Shown: positions 1 to 7,880 of the stretch, piece by piece | How the letters are laid out: the number at the start of each line of letters is the position of its first letter | Numbering within the stretch: the first letter of the stretch is position 1 | Assembly (NCBI GenBank): GCA_021824175.1 | Contig: JAKALP010000006.1 | Coordinates: 124,001-188,000 of the forward strand | Direction of reading: 5' to 3' | DNA: 64,000 nt | From: Deltaproteobacteria bacterium | GTDB taxonomy: Bacteria > Desulfobacterota > Desulfobacteria > Desulfobacterales > Desulfosarcinaceae | Program-made: the position numbers and the translations under genes | The notes under the pieces: generated by a model | Database searches by the model: none | What the model was told of the DNA's origin: nothing | The model's input: only the letters and a program-made list of their open reading frames with translations

Positions 1-9
1 TGCAACCCA

Positions 10-573
10 CTACAGCCGGTCATTGCTTTCCTGCAAAATACCCATGCCCACATAGATATAGTGCAGTCCAGAGATGGTGGTGACCACGGCGGTGGTCCAC
101 TGCAGCAAAAGATCAAGGAGTGTCATTTTGGTACCGGTGGGATCAAAGAGCGAGGCCATCACCAGCAGGATCTGCGCCGCGGTGGTGCATTTGCTGACAA
201 TGGAGGGCCGCACTTCGTACTCTTTTTCAGTGATGGTAAAAATAGCGATGCCCAGACTGATGATTACATCCCGCGCAATGACGATGACGGCTACCCAATC
301 AGGGATCACATCCATTACTACCAGCACAATATAGGCCGAGACCAGCAGTAATTTGTCGGCGACTGGGTCCAGGATTGCTCCCAGGGCGGTACGCTGATTG
401 AGGTAGCGCGCGATGAAGCCGTCCAGGCCGTCGCTCAGCCCGGCCACGGCAAAGACAAGCAGGGCATGCGTGTAACGATGGTGCAGCATCAAAATAATAA
501 AGATCGGCGTGAGCAGAATTCGGATGATGGTCAGCACGTTGGGAATGCTGATGGGAGAATGAAAGCGGCTCAA
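10..573 (-). CDS. pgsA: CDP-diacylglycerol--glycerol-3-phosphate 3-phosphatidyltransferase
   Basis: Inner-membrane enzyme that makes phosphatidylglycerophosphate from CDP-diacylglycerol and glycerol-3-phosphate, the committed step to phosphatidylglycerol and cardiolipin. The 187-aa product has the usual family length. The CDP-alcohol phosphotransferase signature is complete: D48, D51-G52, A55-R56, G65, D69 and D73, with hydrophobic helices on both sides. The start is TTG (571-573), preceded by AAAGAGGT at suitable spacing. It lies 13 bp after the exported-protein gene on the same strand, so the two may be co-transcribed. PgsA is preferred over PssA or Cls-like members because of length and the N-terminal IPNVLTIIRI pattern typical of PgsA. 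Confidence 0.95.
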   Translation of the reverse strand: MSRFHSPISIPNVLTIIRILLTPIFIILMLHHRYTHALLVFAVAGLSDGLDGFIARYLNQRTALGAILDPVADKLLLVSAYIVLVVMDVIPDWVAVIVIARDVIISLGIAIFTITEKEYEVRPSIVSKCTTAAQILLVMASLFDPTGTKMTLLDLLLQWTTAVVTTISGLHYIYVGMGILQESNDRL

Positions 574-586
574 ATAGACCTCTTTA

Positions 587-1768
587 CTACTTTTGTTTGG
601 CGACCAATTTTAGACTGATTTTGCTCCCATCCACGCTTTCAATATTGATCCCAAAGGTGTCGAATTCGAGCAACAACAACGCATCGGCCAGGGATTCAGC
701 CGTACCTTGATAGTCCACGGTCAAGACGGCGGCGCCCGACATCATCTCTTTCAACTGCAGATTGGTCACCCCAGAAGTACTGCTCAGCGCCCCCCGGAAT
801 TTGACGAAATTGGCAATATTGCCGCCCAGCCCCTGGACCAGGATCTCCAAGGGCGTGCTGGCGGCGGATTGCTTGAACCAAATCTCGCCAATTTGGGTGT
901 TTAGCTCTTCACCGGCCATGACAGCCGCACTGGCGAGTGCTTCCCGGCCCCCTGCCACAGGGTCATTGCCCGCGGTCATGGCACTGCGTTGAGTGCGGGC
1001 GATGGCTTGACCATCCGACACCCGAATGGCCGTGGCGTTAATGGTGCCCCGGAACGAGCGCACACTGGCGCCCTTGGTGTTGGCCGCTTCCTCGGCCATG
1101 GCCACACCGGTGATCACCACATCGGCCTGCAGTTGCTGGCCGATGGCCGCGGCTTCTGCCGGGCTGAGCTCCGGCGGATAGTTGCCCATGCTCAGCGGGC
1201 CGGCGTGGACCAGTGGATAACCTTTCTCCGCCAGAAACTTCGCCAGTGCGGCACTGAACACGCCTTCTTCCGCGGATTGTCCTTTCCACCAGTACCCAAG
1301 AGTCTCGTCCTGGATTTGCTTCTCGGCGATGCACAGCAGCACGCGTGGATAAGGGATCTGGCCCAGACGTACTCCCGCTTTTTGCAGGGCCCCTTTCAGC
1401 CGCACAGTCGATATGGTGGCCTGAACCAGCAGCCGATAGGTGCTGGTGGCTTTAAATTCAGCCAGTACTTTATAGTCCATCACGAATTGATCGGTGTGAC
1501 TCAGCACGGCTTCATTGAGCGCCTTGAATTGGCCGCTCAGGATTTCCTGGGGCATCAGCTCACCCAGCACCCGGCTGACGGCCATCACCAAGCTGTTGTT
1601 GAGCGCCTCATCACGGCCGGCGGCAAAATCCTCACCACTGAAGCGCCCCGTGCCAACCGCCAGCACCGTCGCCTCATTTTTATTGTTCTGGGCCAGCGCC
1701 TCATTGGACAGGGCCATTGCAGCCAAGAGCAAAACCGTCACCATGGCCAAACCAAATCTTCTTCGCAT
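587..1768 (-). CDS. exported protein with FlgT-like N-terminal region, function unknown
   Basis: 393 aa with a clear Sec signal peptide (about residues 1-26, ending ALA-Q). Residues about 30-130 (AxGTGRFSGEDFAAGRDEAL and following) resemble the repeated mixed fold seen in FlgT and related LPP20-like periplasmic proteins. The middle part (about 140-250, PRVLLCIAEKQ...ADVVITGVA) resembles the curli/LpoB-type GxLLxxL fold. No flagellar gene is nearby, so a flagellar role is not supported. The protein probably acts in the periplasm or outer membrane. The RBS AAAGGA lies inside a 41-base AT-rich sequence (1772-1812) that recurs at 5533-5573. The gene starts 54 bp after ispB ends on the same strand. 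Confidence 0.6.
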   Translation of the reverse strand: MRRRFGLAMVTVLLLAAMALSNEALAQNNKNEATVLAVGTGRFSGEDFAAGRDEALNNSLVMAVSRVLGELMPQEILSGQFKALNEAVLSHTDQFVMDYKVLAEFKATSTYRLLVQATISTVRLKGALQKAGVRLGQIPYPRVLLCIAEKQIQDETLGYWWKGQSAEEGVFSAALAKFLAEKGYPLVHAGPLSMGNYPPELSPAEAAAIGQQLQADVVITGVAMAEEAANTKGASVRSFRGTINATAIRVSDGQAIARTQRSAMTAGNDPVAGGREALASAAVMAGEELNTQIGEIWFKQSAASTPLEILVQGLGGNIANFVKFRGALSSTSGVTNLQLKEMMSGAAVLTVDYQGTAESLADALLLLEFDTFGINIESVDGSKISLKLVAKQK

Positions 1769-1771
1769 GGT

Positions 1772-1812
1772 AGAATTCCTTTGTTTTATACTTTACCCTT
1801 TAGACTTTAAAC
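1772..1812. repeat. 41-base AT-rich intergenic repeat, copy 1
   Basis: Positions 1772-1812 and 5533-5573 match at 35 of 41 bases by hand alignment (both begin AGAATTCCTTTG and end ACTTTAAAC). On the minus strand this copy ends in AAAGGAATTC just before the ATG of the exported-protein gene, so here it supplies the RBS. The internal pattern is roughly ACTTTA repeated, so it may be a degenerate short-unit repeat. Confidence 0.6.
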
Positions 1813-1822
1813 CTGCTTCACC

Positions 1823-2803
1823 TTACGCCGCCCGCGACCATGCGTAATCGACGATATCCAGCAGGGTATCGCGCTCCGGCCAGGGACCGAACTGACGCAA
1901 AGTGTCCTTGGCGTTTTGGATGTGGCGCGCGGCGCATTCGCGGGTGTAGGCCACGCCGCCATAGCGTTCCAGTAATCCCAGCAACCCGCCAAACTCCGCG
2001 GCGGAAAACTCCTGGCGCTGGATGAGTCCGACCATCCATTGGCGGTCGGCCGGCGTGGCCCGTTGCAGGGTATAAATCACCGGCAGGGTGAGTTTGCCTT
2101 CGCGCAGATCGGCACCGGCTGGTTTGCCCAGCACGGCGGTATCCTGGGTATAATCTAATAGGTCATCGGCCATTTGAAAGGCTATACCCAGATGAAAGCC
2201 GTAGTCGGCCAGGGAAGCGGTTTGGGGGCCGGGAGCGCCGGCGATCAGAGCGCCCACCTGACAGGCCCCGCGAAAGAGCACCGCGGTTTTACAGCGAATC
2301 ACATCCATGTAGTCGTCTTCGGAAAGATTGACATCGCCCTTGTGGGCCAATTGCCGGATTTCGCCCTGGGACATCAGCTCGGTGATATTGGCGATGACGC
2401 TGATGACTTCGGGCAAGCCAGTGGCCGCCGCCAGGGAAAGGGAACGGGCCAGGAGAAAATCGCCGGTCAACACCGCGGTGGGCGGGTCCCAGACCTGGTG
2501 GGCCGCGGCTTGTCCGCGCCGCAACTGCCCGCCATCCACCACATCGTCGTGCAGCAAGGTGGCGGCGTGCAGATATTCGAAGATGGCGGCAAAGTCAGCG
2601 GCCGACCGCTTGCCTTTATATCCGCAAAGGCGCGCGGTCAGCACCATCAGCAGAGGCCGCAGGCGCTTGCCGCCGGCAAACAGCAGATGGCCGGCCACCC
2701 GGCGCACCAACTCGAAATGGGGATTGAGGTTGTGGGCCAGGGCCTGCTCGATCTTGGTCAGATCGTCTTTCACGGCGTCCAATATCTTCTTTTTCAAGTA
2801 CAT
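1823..2803 (-). CDS. ispB: polyprenyl diphosphate synthase (octaprenyl type)
   Basis: Trans-type prenyltransferase that condenses isopentenyl diphosphate units into the long side chain of menaquinone. The 326-aa product carries GGKRLRP (44-50), the first aspartate-rich motif D86-D87-x-x-D90 followed by GGQLRRG, and the second motif D213-D214-x-x-D217 in FQMADDLLDYTQD. Bulky residues before the first motif and the long-chain-type length favour a C35-C45 synthase over GGPP or FPP synthase, but product length cannot be fixed from sequence. The role fits the menaquinone-dependent Dsr complex in the same window. Confidence 0.9.
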   Translation of the reverse strand: MYLKKKILDAVKDDLTKIEQALAHNLNPHFELVRRVAGHLLFAGGKRLRPLLMVLTARLCGYKGKRSAADFAAIFEYLHAATLLHDDVVDGGQLRRGQAAAHQVWDPPTAVLTGDFLLARSLSLAAATGLPEVISVIANITELMSQGEIRQLAHKGDVNLSEDDYMDVIRCKTAVLFRGACQVGALIAGAPGPQTASLADYGFHLGIAFQMADDLLDYTQDTAVLGKPAGADLREGKLTLPVIYTLQRATPADRQWMVGLIQRQEFSAAEFGGLLGLLERYGGVAYTRECAARHIQNAKDTLRQFGPWPERDTLLDIVDYAWSRAA

Positions 2804-2826
2804 AATCGTCTTCTTTTTTGCGGATT

Positions 2827-2899
2827 CAGTAGCCAGAAGTCAGCAGTCAGAATTTAGAATATTCCTCCTTCCATTCTGACTACTGTCTTCTGAGTTCTG
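2827..2899. repeat. imperfect 27-bp hairpin of CAGTCAGAA-type units
   Basis: Left arm 2827-2853 and right arm 2873-2899 are inverted copies matching at roughly 21 of 27 positions, separated by a 19-base loop. Each arm is built from short related units (CAGTAG, CAGAAGT, CAGCAGT, CAGAAT). It sits between ispB and rimO, both on the minus strand. It has no T-tract of terminator type. It looks like a dispersed intergenic element rather than a gene-specific site. Confidence 0.55.
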
Positions 2900-2942
2900 T
2901 CTTCTTCTTTAAAAAATACTCATCCCTGAATATATGCTGCCC

Positions 2943-4265
2943 TCATTCTACTTCAGCGACCAAATCATAATCCATACTCTCTTTGATATGAACCTGAATC
3001 ATACGGCCGGTCTGCAGCGCGACCTTTTCCGTAGGCTTCACAAAGGTGACGCCGTCTACCTCCGGAGCCTGGTACTGGGTGCGGCCCACCCAGAAGCCAT
3101 CTTCTTCTCGTCCTTCGATCAGTACGTCCATGGTGCGGCCCAGGTAGCGCGTCAAATTTTGAGCGGAGATATCCCGCTGCCAAGCCATCAGTTCATCCAG
3201 GCGCGCTTGGGCCGTACGCGCCGCCACGTGGCGCCCCAGGAGATGGGAGGGCAGATCGTCGGCATCCGAATAAGTAAACACCCCCAGGTGGTCGAATTCT
3301 ACCTGTCCGATGAATTGCTTCAAGGCTTCAAAGTCGGCCTTGGTTTCACCGGGAAAACCCACCAGCACCGTGGTGCGCAGGACCACGCCCGGCACCGCAC
3401 GGCGCACGCTGTCGAACAAACGGTGCAGCTCCTGAGCGGTATAATGGCGCCCCATGCGCTTGAGCACGCGGTCGGAAGCATGCTGGATGGGAATATCCAG
3501 ATAGGCGCAAATGTTGCCATGGGCCGCCATGGTTGCCAGGACCTCGGGCCGGAGGCTCTCGGGATGGCCGTACATCAGGCGAATCCAGACCCGTGGATCT
3601 TGGGCGGCCAGCTGCGCCAGCAATTGGGCCAGATCCATGGGCGGCGTCAAATCCAAGCCATAGGCCGTGGTTTCCTGGGAGACCAGGGTCAGCTCCCGGG
3701 CGCCTTTGGCGATGAGGCCGCGCGCCTCGCTCAGGATGGTCTGCAGGGGCCGACTCTTTTGCTTGCCGCGCAGTTTGGGAATGATGCAGTAAGTGCAGCG
3801 GCGGCTGCACCCCTCGGCAATCTTCAGGTAGGCGGCGTGAGGCGCCAGCGGATGCTGGGCCGCGGGCCGCAGCACATCGATGCCATCCGGATCAGGCAAC
3901 AGACAACCGCCGGCCGCCATCTCGTCTTGAACCGCGGCCACGATGTGGTCGTAGGCGCCGGTGCCCAGGAAAAGATCCACTTCGGGCAGCGACTCCATGA
4001 TGGGGTCGCGGTAGCGCTCGGGCAAACAACCGGTGACAATGAGCTTGCGGCAGCGGCCCTCTTGTTTGAAGCGCGCCAGGCCCAGAATGGTGTCGATGGA
4101 TTCGTCCGCCGCGGCCTGGATAAAACTGCAGGTATTGACCACGATGACTTCGGCCTGGGCCGGGTCATGGGTGACCTGGATATCGGCCGCTTCCAGCTGG
4201 GCCAGCATGTTTTCGCTGTCCACCTGGTTGCGGGCGCAGCCTAAACTTTCAAGGTAAAGCAGCAT
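2943..4265 (-). CDS. rimO: ribosomal protein S12 methylthiotransferase
   Basis: Radical-SAM enzyme that adds a methylthio group to the conserved aspartate of ribosomal protein S12. In the 440-aa protein the N-terminal UPF0004 domain has C10 (ESLGCARNQVDSE), C46 (NTCSFI) and C80 (TGCLPERY), ligands of the auxiliary cluster. The radical-SAM cluster is C153-x3-C157-x2-C160 (EGCSRRCTYCIIPKLRG). A TRAM domain occupies about the last 65 residues. The ESLGCARN start, rather than TxGCxxN of MiaB, supports RimO. It is separated from etfA upstream by a rho-independent terminator and is probably transcribed alone. Confidence 0.95.
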   Translation of the reverse strand: MLLYLESLGCARNQVDSENMLAQLEAADIQVTHDPAQAEVIVVNTCSFIQAAADESIDTILGLARFKQEGRCRKLIVTGCLPERYRDPIMESLPEVDLFLGTGAYDHIVAAVQDEMAAGGCLLPDPDGIDVLRPAAQHPLAPHAAYLKIAEGCSRRCTYCIIPKLRGKQKSRPLQTILSEARGLIAKGARELTLVSQETTAYGLDLTPPMDLAQLLAQLAAQDPRVWIRLMYGHPESLRPEVLATMAAHGNICAYLDIPIQHASDRVLKRMGRHYTAQELHRLFDSVRRAVPGVVLRTTVLVGFPGETKADFEALKQFIGQVEFDHLGVFTYSDADDLPSHLLGRHVAARTAQARLDELMAWQRDISAQNLTRYLGRTMDVLIEGREEDGFWVGRTQYQAPEVDGVTFVKPTEKVALQTGRMIQVHIKESMDYDLVAEVE

Positions 4266-4389
4266 GGATGGTTATCGTCTATATCAACTAATCACGTCGT
4301 GGTGAGAATATTGAGCCATAACTCCAAGGCTCGGGTGATAACCGACTTTCTCTATCTAAAGATCCATAGCAACAAGCTGCCGCTAAGTC

Positions 4390-4420
4390 AAAAGGCCGCC
4401 TCGATGGAGGCGGCCTTATT
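4390..4420 (-). terminator. rho-independent terminator after etfA
   Basis: Perfect 11-bp stem AAGGCCGCCTC (4392-4402) / GAGGCGGCCTT (4407-4417) with a GATG loop. Read on the minus strand it ends in TTTTGAC. It lies downstream of etfA and upstream of rimO. The stem is symmetric, but the short T-run favours the minus direction. Confidence 0.8.
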
Positions 4421-4461
4421 GCAGTTGATGTCAACTTATCTCTTTAAACTTGAGCCTATCG

Positions 4462-5427
4462 CTACCCCTTTATCTTCTTGATCTCCTCATTGAGCACCGG
4501 CAGCACCTCGAACAGATCACCCACGATGGCATAATCGGCTTTGGTCATGATGGGGGCCTCGGGATCTTTGTTGATGGCTACGATCACCTTGGATGATGAC
4601 ATGCCGGCCAGATGCTGAATGGCGCCCGACACGCCGCAGGCGATGTAGAGATTGGGCGAAACGGTCTTGCCGGTCTGGCCCACCTGATCCGAGGCCGGCC
4701 GCCAGCCCTCGTCCACAGCCGAACGCGAGGCGCCCACGGCGCCGCCCAGGGTCTGGGCCAGGTTTTCCACGGTGCAGAAATCGGCGCCGCCCATGCCGCG
4801 ACCGCCAGTGACGATGATGTCGGCTTCGGTCAGATCCTTTTTGCCCGATTCAAAATTCTTGGCCACCACTTTGGTGGCCACTTGGCCAATGGCCGCCGCC
4901 GCTTTTTCCACGGTGCCGGCGCCGGCCGCCGGGGTGACGGGCTGGGTGTTGGGGCGAATGGATACGATCACGGGCGCGCCGGTGAGGGTCACGTCCGCCA
5001 GAATCTTGCCGCCATACATGGGCCGGGTGGCCGTCACCTGACCGCCTTCCACCTTCAGCGCCACGCAATCGGTGGCCAGGGCCGTGTTCAAACGGGCCGA
5101 GAGACGCGCCGCCAGATCCTTGCCCTGGGTCGTGGCGCCCAGGAGCACCACGGCTGGTTTGGCCTGGTCGATGATCCCGGCCACGGCATTGGTATACGCT
5201 TCGGTCACAAAATCGGTCAGAGCCGCATCGTCAGCCACCAGAATCTTGGCGGCGCCATACTGGGCCAATTGCGCGGCCGCGCCTTCCACACCGCTGCCCA
5301 AAACCGCGGCCCACACATCACCGCCCAGGGCTGCCGCCAGCTTCTGCCCCGCGCTCAATGCTTCAAAGGTCACTTTGCGAAAAGCGCCCTGCGCCAGCTC
5401 CGCAATTACTAGTACATTTTGAGTCAT
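4462..5427 (-). CDS. etfA: electron transfer flavoprotein, alpha subunit
   Basis: FAD-carrying subunit of an electron-transfer flavoprotein, which accepts electrons from acyl-CoA dehydrogenases or related flavoenzymes in the cytoplasm. 321 aa is the normal size. The C-terminal FAD domain has the typical run SPNLYIACGVSGAIQH, then INKDPEAPIMTKADYAIVGD and LFEVLPVL. It lies downstream of etfB on the same strand with a 185-bp gap, which is longer than usual for this pair and holds AT-rich repeat copy 2. The start ATG at 5425-5427 follows AAAGGAGCAGATC. No acyl-CoA dehydrogenase or ETF:quinone oxidoreductase gene lies nearby, so the electron donor is unknown. Confidence 0.95.
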   Translation of the reverse strand: MTQNVLVIAELAQGAFRKVTFEALSAGQKLAAALGGDVWAAVLGSGVEGAAAQLAQYGAAKILVADDAALTDFVTEAYTNAVAGIIDQAKPAVVLLGATTQGKDLAARLSARLNTALATDCVALKVEGGQVTATRPMYGGKILADVTLTGAPVIVSIRPNTQPVTPAAGAGTVEKAAAAIGQVATKVVAKNFESGKKDLTEADIIVTGGRGMGGADFCTVENLAQTLGGAVGASRSAVDEGWRPASDQVGQTGKTVSPNLYIACGVSGAIQHLAGMSSSKVIVAINKDPEAPIMTKADYAIVGDLFEVLPVLNEEIKKIKG

Positions 5428-5532
5428 GATCTGCTCCTTTTATGCGAGGAGAGGTTTAAGTTTAAAGCAAAAAGTTTTAAGTTAAGGAGTTCAGCCATAT
5501 TAAATTTGGGAAGTATTCATTTTGAATTAACC

Positions 5533-5573
5533 AGAATTCCTTTGCTTAAAACTTTACACTTAACACTTTAAAC
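5533..5573. repeat. 41-base AT-rich intergenic repeat, copy 2
   Basis: Matches 1772-1812 at 35 of 41 positions. On the minus strand its AAAGGAATTC end is followed by an ATG that opens only a 6-codon reading frame, so this copy is not serving a recognisable gene start. A further degenerate relative (AAGTTTTAAGTTAAGG) lies at about 5459-5486 in the opposite orientation, so the etfB-etfA gap can pair with itself. Confidence 0.55.
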
Positions 5574-5612
5574 TCTTCCGGATAATACAGCGACGCAACG
5601 CTATCCTGCGTC

Positions 5613-6392
5613 CTAAATCACCTTTGCTTCTTCATGCAACGCCTTGACCAGCGCCGCCACCTTGGCCTGGACCGTATCGCCTTGGATTACGCGGCCGCCC
5701 TTGCGTTCGGGCGGGGTGCGCAGCGCCTTGACTTTGACCTTGGGCTGCAGGTCCGCCGGATTGAGCCCGAGATCGGCCGGGGTTTTGGTATCCAGAGGCT
5801 TCTTTTTGGCCTTCATGATGCCCGGCAGGCTGGCGTAGCGCGGATCATTGAGTCCGCGCTGGGCCGCGATCAAAGCCGGCAGCGGAGCTTCCACCTCCTT
5901 GGTGCCGCCCTCTACGGTGCAGGTGCAGCGGATCTTGGCGTCGGAGAGCTCTTTCTTGATCACCATGGAGATATTGGCAATGCCCAGCAGTTCGGCCACG
6001 GCCGCCGGCACCTGGAAATTATCGTCATCCACGGCCCGGTGGCCGGCCACAATCAAATCGTATTTCATGGGCTTGATGGCTGCGGCCAACAGCTTGGCCG
6101 TGGCCAGACCGTCCACCTGCAGCGTGCCGGGATCAATGAGAATGCCCTTGTCCGCGCCCATGGCCAAACCGGTGCGAACGGCCTCGGCGGCCTTGGCCGG
6201 ACCCACCGAAAGGATGGTCACCGTGCCGCTGCCTTTGGCCTCGCGGATGCGCAGGGCCTCTTCCACGGCCAGTTCATCATAGGGATTCATGACCCATTTG
6301 ATGCCATCGGTTTTGATGGAGAGCCCGTCGCCCGCCACGGCGATCATGGACTCGGTGGCTGGAACTTGTTTAAGTAATACCAAAATTTCCAC
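5613..6392 (-). CDS. etfB: electron transfer flavoprotein, beta subunit
   Basis: Partner of EtfA that binds AMP in simple ETFs and holds the structural half of the heterodimer. The 259-aa product begins MEILVLLKQVP and has MNPYDELAVEEALR, the ETF-beta signature region AGHRAVDDDNFQVPAAVAE and a C-terminal LPALIAAQRGLNDPRY segment. The start is GTG (6390-6392), preceded by a strong RBS AAAGGGAGGA. It is first in an etfB-etfA unit. Whether this is a bifurcating ETF cannot be decided from sequence by eye. Confidence 0.95.
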   Translation of the reverse strand: MEILVLLKQVPATESMIAVAGDGLSIKTDGIKWVMNPYDELAVEEALRIREAKGSGTVTILSVGPAKAAEAVRTGLAMGADKGILIDPGTLQVDGLATAKLLAAAIKPMKYDLIVAGHRAVDDDNFQVPAAVAELLGIANISMVIKKELSDAKIRCTCTVEGGTKEVEAPLPALIAAQRGLNDPRYASLPGIMKAKKKPLDTKTPADLGLNPADLQPKVKVKALRTPPERKGGRVIQGDTVQAKVAALVKALHEEAKVI

Positions 6393-6726
6393 TGTACGCT
6401 TCCTCCCTTTAACTAGTCGATTTTCTCAATAATTGGATACCCAAAGAGGTAAGTGGCTTATATCATTGAGATAGAATTTTACTCAGAGGGTTTTTATAAG
6501 AGTAGACATTGGTTGTCAACGCAAAAGCCGGGTTCGGGGGGTGGATCTCGGTCATTGCATACCACACAGAAACGCGGCGGTTTTTTAGGTACTCGTACGC
6601 GTACTCGTAGTCGAACGGCTTTTTCAATTATTTCGAGTACGAGTACGCGTACGAGTACGAGTAAAAGCAGGATATGGAAAAACACCGATGTGCAAGTGCT
6701 GTGACCTACGCTCGCCGGGTTTGGGA
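6393..6726. other. intergenic region upstream of etfB, holding hexamer hairpin A
   Basis: 334 bp without a credible gene between the etfB start and the apbE stop. It must hold the etfB promoter, though no confident -35/-10 pair was found. Its most visible content is the hexamer hairpin at 6588-6664, preceded at 6569-6586 by GAAACGCGGCGGTTTTTT. The short frames here translate the repeat (Arg-Thr or Tyr-Ser alternation) and are not genes. Confidence 0.6.
6588..6664. repeat. hexamer-built hairpin repeat, copy A
   Basis: Left arm 6591-6615 and right arm 6632-6656 pair over 25 bp with one mismatch. Both consist of alternating ACTCGT and ACGCGT hexamers (their complements on the right). The 16-base loop is CGGCTTTTTCAATTAT. 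Related elements occur at 31414-31493 and 43429-43495. The loop of this copy matches the other two better in reverse complement. The left flank GAAACGCGGCGGTTTTTT (6569-6586) matches that of copy B at 17 of 18 bases on the same strand. Confidence 0.85.
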
Positions 6727-7761
6727 CTAGGACGCGATCAGGGCCTTCATCCCCTTGGAGTAATATTCTTGCAGGCTTCCATCGGCCTGGCGCACGATGA
6801 TCAGGCCTTCAATACCTTCCAGCCGATCCAACAGGGCGATGCCCTTTTCCGGGCCCATGACCATCATGGCCGTGGCCAGTCCGTCGGCCTGGGTGCAATC
6901 GGGAGCCACCACCGAAGCGCTGACCACTCCGTTTTGAATGGGATAGCCGGTGCGCGGATCAATGATATGGGAATAGATTTTCTCTTCGACCTTGTAGAAA
7001 TTGCGGTAATCACCGCTGGTGGCCATGGCGCGATTGCTCAGGGGCACCACCTTGTACACGGCCTCGGCCGGCGCGTCGGCCTGGGGCCGGTTGATGCCCA
7101 CGCGCCAGGGCGTGCCGTCCGGGCGAAGGCCGGCCGCATAGACTTCGCCGCCGATCTCCACCAGATAATCCGTGAACCCCAGCCCCTTGAGCACGGCCGC
7201 CACCTGATCCACGCCCCACCCCTTGGCAATGGAGGCCAGATCCACGGTCACGTCGGCATGCTTTTTAATTAGATACCCTTTCGGATCAATTTGAATCCGG
7301 TCAAAACCCACCTGGCCCAAAGCCGTGTCGATGTCCGTCTGGGCGGGCACTTTCTGCAACGGCCCTTTTTTGCCGAACCCCCACAAATTGACCAGGGGAT
7401 TGACCGTGCCGTCCCAGGCGCCGTCGGTCTGGCGATAGATCTCCTGAGCGACGCGCATCACTTCCAAAAAGCCGGTGGAGACCGCAAACGGTTGGCCGGC
7501 CTTATTCAAAGCATTGAAGCGGCTGATTTCGCTCTCCGGCCGGAAGGTGGACATACTCTGGTTGACCTGCTCCAGGCATTCATCCACCTTGATTTGCACC
7601 TTGGCCATATCGGTCCAGCGGCCCGCCGTCACCTTGATGTGGTAGGTGGTGCCCATGGTCTTGCCGGAGAGCAAGTGTTCCCTCTTCCCGCCGCAGGCCG
7701 TCAGGAAGGTGGGAATCAATAAAAAAATCAGGGCCAATGCAACAACATCTTTTTTCGCCAT
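6727..7761 (-). CDS. apbE: FAD:protein FMN transferase (lipoprotein)
   Basis: Transfers FMN from FAD to threonine residues of target flavoproteins on the outer face of the inner membrane, such as Nqr/Rnf subunits. 344 aa with a lipoprotein signal (LTAC, Cys23). Family motifs are all visible: GKTMGTTYHIKV near residue 33, GAWDGTVNPLVNLWGFG, DLASIAKGWGVD, VEIGGEV, MATSGDYRNF, and IDPRTGYPI followed by APDCTQADGLATAMM with the metal-binding aspartate/threonine region. No Rnf, Nqr or NosR-type target gene is in the window, so its substrate is encoded elsewhere. Confidence 0.95.
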   Translation of the reverse strand: MAKKDVVALALIFLLIPTFLTACGGKREHLLSGKTMGTTYHIKVTAGRWTDMAKVQIKVDECLEQVNQSMSTFRPESEISRFNALNKAGQPFAVSTGFLEVMRVAQEIYRQTDGAWDGTVNPLVNLWGFGKKGPLQKVPAQTDIDTALGQVGFDRIQIDPKGYLIKKHADVTVDLASIAKGWGVDQVAAVLKGLGFTDYLVEIGGEVYAAGLRPDGTPWRVGINRPQADAPAEAVYKVVPLSNRAMATSGDYRNFYKVEEKIYSHIIDPRTGYPIQNGVVSASVVAPDCTQADGLATAMMVMGPEKGIALLDRLEGIEGLIIVRQADGSLQEYYSKGMKALIAS

Positions 7762-7880
7762 AATTGAGATCCTGCTTCTAATAAATGGTGCGCCCCAGTG
7801 TCACGATTTTCCGCGGGCAGCCCTTCTCATAGCGCTTCAGCACCTGGCTGTCAATTTGTAACTTTTTGATATTTAATGAG

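Noticed and set aside
587-1768. Flagellar assembly role for the FlgT-like protein
   Set aside because: Only a fold-level resemblance is seen, and there is no flagellar gene in the window.
989-1810. 273-aa plus-strand frame opposite the exported-protein gene
   Set aside because: It lies wholly antisense to a gene with a signal peptide and recognisable fold; its composition (His/Gln/Gly-rich) is typical of a shadow frame in GC-rich DNA.
2934-4244. 436-aa plus-strand frame opposite rimO
   Set aside because: rimO has all family motifs on the minus strand; the plus frame is an antisense shadow without domains.
6494-6704. Short frames with Arg-Thr or Ser-Tyr alternation over hairpin A (and the same over B and C)
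   Set aside because: They are translations of the hexamer array in all frames, with no RBS or conserved sequence, so they are not genes.
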